This document shows positions 1-5,588 of a stretch of 5,871 nt of DNA, in pieces. Both the position numbers and the translations under genes were made by a program. The notes beneath the pieces are model-generated. The model searched no databases. It saw only the letters and a list, made by a program, of their open reading frames with translations, and was not told where the DNA came from. The stretch is from Thermoplasmata archaeon. Lineage in GTDB: Archaea; Thermoplasmatota; Thermoplasmata; Thermoplasmatales; GCA-001856825. The stretch is taken from positions 1 to 5,871 of the forward strand of contig JAKBNO010000066.1 of assembly GCA_021831005.1 (NCBI GenBank). Reading direction: 5' to 3'. Positions within the stretch are counted from its first letter, which is position 1. Each line of letters begins with the position of its first letter.

Positions 1-2
1 TT

Positions 3-752
3 AAAGGGTACGACTTCGTGGACAGGAAAGCGGGAATTTCTATTGAGATCGGAGAAGAGTGCTACGTGTGTGAAATGATTGATTCGCTCCTATCCGTAAA
101 GAATGCTCTAATTGACGTTCCGATCTTCGTTTCTGACGGTGATATAATACTCAGGATCAAGTTCTTCACATCTTCAGCTGAACTCCAGAGAATTGTATTC
201 AAGGATTCTGAAAAGAGGGATTTCTTCAGCATAGATTATCTGGGACCGGTGAGGAGCGACAAAGAATGGTTGCTTGAAAACGAGAAGGGGTGGGAGATGA
301 AGAAGCTCGTTTTCTATGTGCTTCCCACTAACTCTTTCACTCAGAAGTACGCTAGGGCAAACAGAAATTTCAAGGTGAGAGTCTCTGTCAGAAGCGTCGA
401 TCGAGCTGGCTTCCTCGACGTGTTCTATGAAATCGAAAGTGATTTCCCAGAATGGGAAAGCACACTCAAAGCTCAGGCCAAGGAGTTTGAACTCATCTAC
501 AAGAGCGAGTCTGGTTTGAAGGTCTTCCGTGCCGTTGTGCCAGAACAAGGAATACTCATCGATCCTTACAAGTTCTCAGACGTTGATCTTCCTTTTAACT
601 ATTCTATCGAAGTGTCTGGCGAGAAGTCCAAAGTTACAATGATCTTCGAGAAGAGCAGTTTGGATTCATTCTTCAGGTCGATCGGGAAGATCAAGGAGCA
701 GGAATTCCAAGAATCCCAGCTTGAAATCAAGTCGGTTGAGAGGTACCCGTAG
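3..752 (+). CDS. Unrecognised cytosolic protein, 5' end probably outside the window
   Basis: I do not recognise this protein and assign no function. The frame is open from the first bases of the window to TAG at 750-752, giving 249 visible residues. A GTG at 18 could be a start, but the upstream codons (K-G-Y-D-F) read like protein and only a weak AAGGG precedes it, so the gene more likely begins upstream. No signal peptide or membrane segment is visible. The composition is that of a soluble alpha+beta protein rich in charged residues and Phe. The only two cysteines form a C-Y-V-C (CxxC) pair at bases 60-71, possibly metal-binding or redox-active. There seem to be two halves joined near base 350, and the C-terminus is a charged, probably helical tail. 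A distant relation to the N-terminal sensing part of archaeal HTH10 (bacterio-opsin-activator type) regulators is conceivable, but no helix-turn-helix is seen. A second in-frame TAG follows at 756-758. Coding status is fairly sure; identity is unknown. Confidence 0.75.
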   Translation, partial: KGYDFVDRKAGISIEIGEECYVCEMIDSLLSVKNALIDVPIFVSDGDIILRIKFFTSSAELQRIVFKDSEKRDFFSIDYLGPVRSDKEWLLENEKGWEMKKLVFYVLPTNSFTQKYARANRNFKVRVSVRSVDRAGFLDVFYEIESDFPEWESTLKAQAKEFELIYKSESGLKVFRAVVPEQGILIDPYKFSDVDLPFNYSIEVSGEKSKVTMIFEKSSLDSFFRSIGKIKEQEFQESQLEIKSVERYP

Positions 753-787
753 AAGTAGAAATTTGTACTACTTTTCGAATCTTGTAC

Positions 788-806
788 CAATAAATAGTTA
801 ATATTA
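788..806 (+). promoter_or_regulatory. Candidate archaeal promoter (TATA-like box) of the glycoprotein gene
   Basis: An A/T-only heptamer ATAAATA (790-796), followed by further AT-rich sequence to 806, lies in the 71-base gap after the first gene. Its centre is about 31 bases before the ATG at 824. With the usual archaeal TATA-to-start distance of about 25-27 bases, transcription would begin within a few bases of the ATG, giving a leaderless or nearly leaderless mRNA. That agrees with the absence of any Shine-Dalgarno sequence there. The same heptamer sits at nearly the same distance before sucC. Assigned from pattern and spacing only. Confidence 0.5.
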
Positions 807-823
807 GCACCGGTCTGTGTCTT

Positions 824-1978
824 ATGAGAAGAGTACTAATAGCCGCCTTGGTGGTGATTGCCATTCTCATGGCAGTTCCTTTGAGCTCTGCCACGACAAT
901 CCACGCCACCATCAATACCAAGACCAACGAGGGATACGTAAATGCTACAAGCAACTACGTAATGTACTATACCTACCCCAACAACAGCTCGGCGTCGCAG
1001 CAGCTTAATGGTACGGTGATATGGTTGAACGCAACGTCTTATCTCAACTCTAGCGGCATGCAGTCGCTGGGTGAAGACATTAACAACAACGGACAGGGAT
1101 CGAACCACGATAATCATCCCGCAATGGATTCTAACGAGGTTAACGACTCCTCTAATTCAACGGACAACTCTAATTCGACCACCAATTCCACCACTAACGG
1201 TACGTCTAACTCAACCGCAAACACCACAATCCTACCCTTAGTACACGTCGTAAATGCTACACTGAATTACCAGCTCCATGTATTTGCAAATTCGACCAAC
1301 CTCACGGTATACAGGAACCTGACAATAAATCTCAAGATATCCAACATCACCAAGAAGGTCGGGAACAACTCAACTATAATTGACATGTCGTGGAGAGCCT
1401 TTGGTGTCCAGGGAGTCCTCTCGAGCGACTTCCATGGCAATCTCAGGGTTCACTATCCATCTCATAACATGACAATGACGCAGACGGCAGTCAATATGAA
1501 CATGGATGTCAATCAGCTAGGCGACTTTGGCAGCTTTGGCGAAGGTGATCACTCCAACAACTACTTGCAATTCGGATCGGTCTTCCAGGACGGTGGGTTC
1601 GGTTCTAACGTCATTGGATTCAATACGATAAACTTCCACGTATTCTCCGTGCCTCTCAACCAGTGGGCAAGGGTGTATGATAGCTCCACCAACAGCACAA
1701 CATTCTTCTACAATGCAACAAGCAACTACACTCTTAACGCTTCTATGTCCTATAACGGATCAAACTACACCATAAAACTGAAGACGGACCCTAGCGCAGC
1801 CATAACCACAAATGGAAACGCAAAGCCAAGTTCAGCAAACGAGCTGGTGGTTTCAAGTGCTGCAGCACCAACTTCAGCGGGCCCGAGTTCGATTGATGTC
1901 GTTGTTTTGGGCATAGTGATCCTCGTAGCAGTAGGTGCAACGGCAGTAATGGTACGAAGCAGAACGACAAAAAAGTAG
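824..1978 (+). CDS. Putative cell-surface glycoprotein, signal peptide plus C-terminal membrane anchor
   Basis: This 384-residue protein has the layout of an exported type I membrane protein. There is an N-terminal signal peptide (MRR, hydrophobic residues 4-20, likely cleavage after S-S-A at 21-23), a long extracellular part, a Pro/Ser/Ala-rich stalk (about 321-356), one transmembrane helix (about 357-377) and a basic cytoplasmic tail (R-S-R-T-T-K-K). I count 27 N-X-S/T sequons, seven of them within residues 107-135, so heavy N-glycosylation is expected. Residues 216-289 carry no sequon and are Gly/Phe-rich, perhaps a folded or buried part. N-A-T-S-N-Y occurs twice (40-45 and 297-302). No enzymatic motif or named domain is recognised. 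In archaea such proteins contribute to the cell envelope, which in wall-less Thermoplasmatales is a glycoprotein coat; S-layer, adhesin or sensor roles cannot be told apart. The ATG at 824 is favoured because the signal peptide starts at once and the promoter spacing fits. The gene appears monocistronic, ending in poly-T tracts. Confidence 0.85.
   Translation: MRRVLIAALVVIAILMAVPLSSATTIHATINTKTNEGYVNATSNYVMYYTYPNNSSASQQLNGTVIWLNATSYLNSSGMQSLGEDINNNGQGSNHDNHPAMDSNEVNDSSNSTDNSNSTTNSTTNGTSNSTANTTILPLVHVVNATLNYQLHVFANSTNLTVYRNLTINLKISNITKKVGNNSTIIDMSWRAFGVQGVLSSDFHGNLRVHYPSHNMTMTQTAVNMNMDVNQLGDFGSFGEGDHSNNYLQFGSVFQDGGFGSNVIGFNTINFHVFSVPLNQWARVYDSSTNSTTFFYNATSNYTLNASMSYNGSNYTIKLKTDPSAAITTNGNAKPSSANELVVSSAAAPTSAGPSSIDVVVLGIVILVAVGATAVMVRSRTTKK
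1142..1228 (+). other. Low-complexity Asn/Ser/Thr segment with dense N-glycosylation sequons
   Basis: Residues 107-135 of the glycoprotein are almost entirely Asn, Ser and Thr with a few Asp, Gly and Ala. They hold seven sequons, at N107, N111, N117, N121, N125, N129 and N133, mostly four residues apart. Such a stretch is expected to be an extended, heavily glycosylated linker between an N-terminal part and the rest of the ectodomain. Synonymous codons vary throughout (AAT/AAC; TCT, TCA, TCG, TCC; ACA, ACC, ACG, ACT), so this is a repeat at protein level rather than a tandem DNA repeat. Confidence 0.7.
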
Positions 1979-1990
1979 GGTGAAGTCATC

Positions 1991-2011
1991 TTTACTTTTT
2001 TTTATTTTTTT
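1991..2011 (+). terminator. Poly-T intrinsic terminator of the glycoprotein gene
   Basis: Thirteen bases after the TAG stop, the + strand carries a run of 21 bases containing only T apart from one C and two A's. Archaeal RNA polymerase terminates at such non-template T-tracts without needing a hairpin, and none is visible here. The position directly after the gene and before an independent promoter fits termination of the glycoprotein transcript. Confidence 0.6.
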
Positions 2012-2030
2012 GAACCAAGAAGTAGTTGTC

Positions 2031-2049
2031 TTTTTCAAATCATTTTTTT
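2031..2049 (+). terminator. Second, back-up poly-T tract
   Basis: A run of five T's (2031-2035) and a run of seven T's (2043-2049), separated by C-A-A-A-T-C-A, follow the first T-tract by about 20 bases. Tandem T-tracts are common at archaeal 3' ends, where the second catches readthrough. It lies just upstream of the aminopeptidase promoter and would insulate it. Role inferred from composition and position. Confidence 0.4.
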
Positions 2050-2054
2050 GGAAA

Positions 2055-2069
2055 ACAATTATAATATTT
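2055..2069 (+). promoter_or_regulatory. Candidate TATA box of the aminopeptidase gene
   Basis: The sequence ACAATTATAATATTT has a clear TATA core (TATAATA, 2060-2066) preceded by a run of A's that could serve as the BRE (the binding site for transcription factor B). Its centre is 24 bases before the ATG at 2087, so transcription would start at or very near that ATG (leaderless). The box lies inside the upstream extension that a TTG start at 2048 would translate, which argues that the ATG is the true start. Confidence 0.5.
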
Positions 2070-2086
2070 GTAATGATGAGAGCCTG

Positions 2087-4444
2087 ATGTACAGTCTAGA
2101 AAGGTATGAACTAAATTTTAATTTTAAATTCAAGGAACTGAAATATGAGTGTGTCGAAACTGTTAACGGAAAATTCTCCGGCCAAGTCGAATTGGACATT
2201 GAAAACTTAACTGTAGGTACGGTAAAGATGAATGGAGTTGACGCCCCATTTAGCGTTAGTAATAGGAAGCTCGTTGTAGGACCCGCAGAGGGGAGCGAGC
2301 TCAAGATTACATTTTCTGGAGCGGTATCAGAAACTTCGCTGATGGGAATTCACGATGCGAAGTACGATGGAGGGCACATTATCACAACCCAGATGGAGCC
2401 AACTGGGGCAAGGTCTGTCTTTCCGTGCTTTGATGAACCTGCAGCCAAAGCCAAGTTCAAGGTTGAGGTAACCGTTGATGAAGAGGTTGAGGTTATTTTC
2501 AACACTCGCTATCTAAGCAAGGAAGTTGGAAACGGACGTGCTCACTTTGTTTTCGACGAAACGCCGTTGATGTCGACCTACCTATTCTACCTAGGAATAG
2601 GAAAATTCCAGACAATATCTAGGAAGAACAAGGACAGATTCCTTTATCTTGCAACTTCTCCCGGAAAGGCAAAAGAGGGAAAATTTTCGCTGAATCTCCT
2701 CAGCAAGCTCTACACCAAATATGAGGCATACTACAAGATTCCTTTCCCGCTACCTAAGATGCATCTCGTTGCGCTTCCACAGTTCGGTGCCGGAGCGATG
2801 GAGAACTGGGGGGCCATTACGTTCAGGGAAATCGCACTCCTTGTAAACAACTCTACCAGTTTCAGGTTCAAGAAACAAGTGGCTTATGTGGTCTCACACG
2901 AATTTGCCCATCAGTGGTTTGGGGACCTTGTGACGATGAAGTGGTGGGACGACCTATGGCTCAACGAATCTTTTGCAACGTTCGTTGGCTACAAGATACT
3001 TGCTAAAATACATAAGGACTGGAACCTCTGGGAGGATTTCCAGAGAGAGGAGACACTTTCATCCATGAGAAAAGACGGTCTGCTCACAACGCATCCAATC
3101 AGGGTAGAAGTCAAGGATCCGTATGAAATTTCAGAAATCTTTGATGACATCAGTTATGGAAAGGGTGCATCGATCCTGAGGATGACAGAACAGTTCATAG
3201 GGGAAGGGAAGTACAGGGAGGGTATCTACCAGTATCTCAAAGGGCATGAATATTCCAATGCGTCGGGAGAGGATCTATGGTCATCCCTCACGAATGCCAG
3301 CAGGGTTGATGTCAGTAGCCTCATGAAGTCATGGCTGGAGAAAGCTGGATTTCCTCTGGTAAATGTTAAGGAAGAGAATGGGGAATTGAGAATTAGCCAG
3401 CAGAAGTTCTCATACCTGCCCAATGATGACGCATACGTCTGGCAGGTGCCGATCTTCCTGGAGAGAGATGGAAAGAAGAGAAAAATACTCCTAAAGAAGA
3501 AACAGACGAAGATCAAGAGTGCAGAAAAACTACTTATCAATTCCAGCGGGGAGGGCTACTATAGATTGCTTTTGGAAGGAAGCTTACTGGATAGAATGCT
3601 CACCCAAGAATCGTCCTCGGAATTTGTCATGAAACTCATAGACGACTATTATGCATTCCTCCTCTCCGGAAGAATCGATATGCAGCAGTTCTTAGGAATG
3701 GTGGACAAGATCAAGGAGAGGAACGAGTACAGCATAGTCATGAGACTGGTGGAGATATTCTCTTCACTCACAGAGATACTTGATTCTGACGGACTGAATA
3801 ATATCGCGGTTGGCTACTTCAGAAGCAAGTTGAGCACATTCAAGGACTCACCGGACGAGAACTCTAAGGTGGTCTTGGAGAGTATCTTGACTGGGCTTGC
3901 ACTCAATGACAAAGAATTCAGATCTACAGAGAAGATGAAGCTGGGAGAATACAACAGTCTTACCGCAGAAGAGAGGACGGCTGTTCTGCTGTCCGCATCG
4001 ATTGAAGAGTACAACAAGGAAGCACTCTGGAACATGCTCAAGACTCCGGAGAATGACATGGAAGTGATCCGGGTAATGCACGCGATGACACATCTTCCAA
4101 AGAACGAAGAAGTCACCCAGTTCTTCGATTTCGTTATTTCGAAACCTGAATACAGGGGAAACTTCATCTATTCGATGTTCGAAGCCATTTCGAATAAGAA
4201 CTACAGGAAGGACCTCTGGAGCTGGACCTCCGCCCATCTGAACGGAGTAAGGGAGATTTTTGTTGGAAGCAGTACCGTATCCAGGTACGTCGAGGAGCTC
4301 ATTTCTCGAGCCGGTATAGGGAACAGGGAAAGTATGGACGCATTCCTCAAATCGGCAGATGTACCCGAGGCAGCTAGAGCTATTAAAAACGGACTGGAGA
4401 GATTGGAGATAAACGAAAAGCTTATACAAAGAACACCAAAATGA
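2087..4444 (+). CDS. M1-family zinc aminopeptidase, tricorn-interacting factor F2/F3-like
   Basis: This gene encodes a cytosolic metallo-aminopeptidase that removes N-terminal residues from peptides, probably those released by proteasome and tricorn. At 785 residues it matches the Thermoplasma factors F2/F3 (about 780). The N-terminal beta domain carries the Q-M-E-P-T-G-A-R segment (102-109) that helps hold the substrate N-terminus. The catalytic domain has GAMEN at 236-240, the zinc site HEFAH at 271-275 (H271, H275, catalytic E272), the third zinc ligand E294 in W-L-N-E-S-F, and the transition-state tyrosine Y357 in S-Y-G-K-G-A-S. A small beta domain and an all-helical C-terminal domain (roughly 490-785) follow. 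There is no signal peptide. The frame stays open back to a TTG at 2048, but ATG 2087 is preferred because family members start directly with the E-R-Y-E-L strand and a TATA box precedes it. The residues seen do not decide between F2 and F3, which differ in substrate preference. All catalytic residues are present and I see no frameshift. It appears transcribed alone, without an obvious terminator before sucC. Confidence 0.93.
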   Translation: MYSLERYELNFNFKFKELKYECVETVNGKFSGQVELDIENLTVGTVKMNGVDAPFSVSNRKLVVGPAEGSELKITFSGAVSETSLMGIHDAKYDGGHIITTQMEPTGARSVFPCFDEPAAKAKFKVEVTVDEEVEVIFNTRYLSKEVGNGRAHFVFDETPLMSTYLFYLGIGKFQTISRKNKDRFLYLATSPGKAKEGKFSLNLLSKLYTKYEAYYKIPFPLPKMHLVALPQFGAGAMENWGAITFREIALLVNNSTSFRFKKQVAYVVSHEFAHQWFGDLVTMKWWDDLWLNESFATFVGYKILAKIHKDWNLWEDFQREETLSSMRKDGLLTTHPIRVEVKDPYEISEIFDDISYGKGASILRMTEQFIGEGKYREGIYQYLKGHEYSNASGEDLWSSLTNASRVDVSSLMKSWLEKAGFPLVNVKEENGELRISQQKFSYLPNDDAYVWQVPIFLERDGKKRKILLKKKQTKIKSAEKLLINSSGEGYYRLLLEGSLLDRMLTQESSSEFVMKLIDDYYAFLLSGRIDMQQFLGMVDKIKERNEYSIVMRLVEIFSSLTEILDSDGLNNIAVGYFRSKLSTFKDSPDENSKVVLESILTGLALNDKEFRSTEKMKLGEYNSLTAEERTAVLLSASIEEYNKEALWNMLKTPENDMEVIRVMHAMTHLPKNEEVTQFFDFVISKPEYRGNFIYSMFEAISNKNYRKDLWSWTSAHLNGVREIFVGSSTVSRYVEELISRAGIGNRESMDAFLKSADVPEAARAIKNGLERLEINEKLIQRTPK

Positions 4445-4448
4445 CAAT

Positions 4449-4462
4449 TCATAAATAATATT
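4449..4462 (+). promoter_or_regulatory. Candidate TATA box of the sucCD operon
   Basis: ATAAATA at 4451-4457, extended by ATATT, lies 7 bases after the aminopeptidase stop codon and begins 35 bases before the sucC ATG. This is almost the spacing seen for the glycoprotein gene (34). The expected transcription start is within about 5 bases of the ATG, and no Shine-Dalgarno sequence precedes it, consistent with leaderless translation of sucC. Assigned by pattern and spacing. Confidence 0.5.
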
Positions 4463-4485
4463 CGTCCATTTCCTGTGGATATCAG

Positions 4486-5586
4486 ATGAACCTCTATGAA
4501 TATCAGGCAAAGGAACTCTTTAAGAAATTTGGGATTTCAATACCAGCTGGAAAACACGTAGCCACCGAGGCAGATCTCCAGTGGGACAAGTTTCCAGTTG
4601 TCGTGAAGGCACAGGTGCTCACGGGTGGTCGAGGAAAGGCTGGAGGCATAAAATTCGCAAACGACATTGGGGATCTACGAGCGAAAGGCAAGGAGATCCT
4701 TGCGATGAGCATCAAGGGTCTGAAGGTAAGGAGTCTTCTCCTTGAGGAGAAACTGGAAATTGCAAAGGAATACTATCTCTCAGTCACGCTTGACAGGAGC
4801 ACCAAGAGACCGATTATTATAGCATCAACTTCTGGAGGAATGGAAATTGAAGATGTCGAGGATTCGAAGATCGTGAAGTACTGGATAGATCCAACTCTCG
4901 GGTATTCTTCTTTTATAGGGAGGGAAGTCTCTTTCAAGTTGGGACTTTCACCAGAGGAATCCAAACAGTTCCAGGATGTGCTTGGTAAGATTTATGCTCT
5001 CTATGAGGGATACGACTGCGAACTCGTTGAAATCAATCCACTCGTCGTACTAAAAGATGGAAAGATACTCGCAGGAGACGCGAAGATTGTAGTGGACTCA
5101 GACTCGCTCTTCAGACACAAGGAACTGTCTGAGAATCCTGCAGAAAGGACCGAACTGGAAGAGCTTGCTTTTAAGAGGGGTTATGCTCTCGTTGAACTGG
5201 GGGGAGACATAGGAGTAATTGCAAACGGAGCAGGTTTGACTATGGCAACTCTGGACGGACTTACCCTCAAGGGACTCAAACCCAAGAATTTCCTCGACCT
5301 GGGAGGAAGCGATGACGTTGAGAAGGTCGTTGGCGCGTTCCAGATACTGAAGGAAGCGAAGATTAGGGGAATTCTGATCAATATTTTTGGGGGAGTCACT
5401 CACTGCGACACCGTTGCAAACGGTATAGCAGAGGCAAAGAAGAGAGTTGGAATCGGCGTTCCCATTGTGGTCAGGCTCTCGGGAGTGAATGAAGACCTCG
5501 GAAGACAGATTCTGAAGGAAAATGGAATCGAATCATACTCCGACATGATGGATGCAATAAATGAAACGGTTAAGGTGGTGAAGTAG
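4486..5586 (+). CDS. sucC: Succinyl-CoA ligase (ADP/GDP-forming) beta subunit
   Basis: This is the beta subunit of succinyl-CoA synthetase, which with SucD interconverts succinyl-CoA and succinate with substrate-level phosphorylation in the TCA cycle; it acts in the cytosol. At 366 residues it is slightly shorter than the E. coli protein (388). The N-terminal ATP-grasp domain starts with the family hallmark N-L-Y-E-Y-Q-A-K-E and contains K41, the glycine-rich G-G-R-G-K-A-G-G loop (47-54) for nucleotide binding, and Mg2+ ligands N184 (in E-I-N-P) and D198 (in G-D-A-K). The C-terminal flavodoxin-like ligase domain has N-G-A-G-L (247-251), N-F-L-D-L-G-G (268-274) and N-I-F-G-G (299-303), the region that binds the phosphohistidine loop of the alpha subunit. 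The ATG is immediately followed by the conserved N-terminus. sucD follows after 2 bases, so the two are co-transcribed. Malate-CoA ligase (MtkA) is a close relative and cannot be excluded by sequence, but nothing in the window suggests a serine-cycle context. ATP versus GTP preference cannot be judged. Confidence 0.96.
   Translation: MNLYEYQAKELFKKFGISIPAGKHVATEADLQWDKFPVVVKAQVLTGGRGKAGGIKFANDIGDLRAKGKEILAMSIKGLKVRSLLLEEKLEIAKEYYLSVTLDRSTKRPIIIASTSGGMEIEDVEDSKIVKYWIDPTLGYSSFIGREVSFKLGLSPEESKQFQDVLGKIYALYEGYDCELVEINPLVVLKDGKILAGDAKIVVDSDSLFRHKELSENPAERTELEELAFKRGYALVELGGDIGVIANGAGLTMATLDGLTLKGLKPKNFLDLGGSDDVEKVVGAFQILKEAKIRGILINIFGGVTHCDTVANGIAEAKKRVGIGVPIVVRLSGVNEDLGRQILKENGIESYSDMMDAINETVKVVK
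5574..5581 (+). promoter_or_regulatory. Shine-Dalgarno site of sucD, inside the end of sucC
   Basis: GGTGGTGA matches seven of eight bases of the ideal archaeal site GGAGGTGA and ends 7 bases before the sucD ATG at 5589. It is built from the last sense codons of sucC (V-V-K). It is the only convincing Shine-Dalgarno sequence seen before a gene in the window, as expected for an internal operon gene whose mRNA cannot be leaderless. Confidence 0.65.
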
Positions 5587-5588
5587 AG

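Noticed and set aside
18..20. GTG as the start codon of the first gene
   Set aside because: The frame is open upstream to the window edge, the preceding residues look like coding sequence, and no good ribosome site or promoter can be seen in 17 bases. It is not fully excluded.
753..775. Inverted repeat AAGTAG / CTACTT (753-758, 768-773) with a short T run, a possible terminator of the first gene
   Set aside because: The stem is only 6 bp of mixed AT/GC content and the T run is four bases, unlike the long T-tracts after the glycoprotein gene. It could be chance.
799..814. Two short palindromes, TAATATTA (799-806) and ACCGGT (809-814), between the TATA box and the glycoprotein ATG
   Set aside because: Too short and, for the first, expected in AT-rich promoter DNA; no second copy elsewhere supports an operator.
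836..1117. Open frames on both strands overlapping the start of the glycoprotein gene
   Set aside because: They are out-of-frame shadows of a gene with a clear signal peptide and sequon pattern.
3848..4510. Long open frame (220 codons) on the minus strand, antisense to the aminopeptidase and running into the sucC start
   Set aside because: It lies over a well-supported gene with catalytic motifs, its translation (Cys/His/Val-rich, no domain) resembles nothing, and it has no promoter or ribosome-site pattern of its own.
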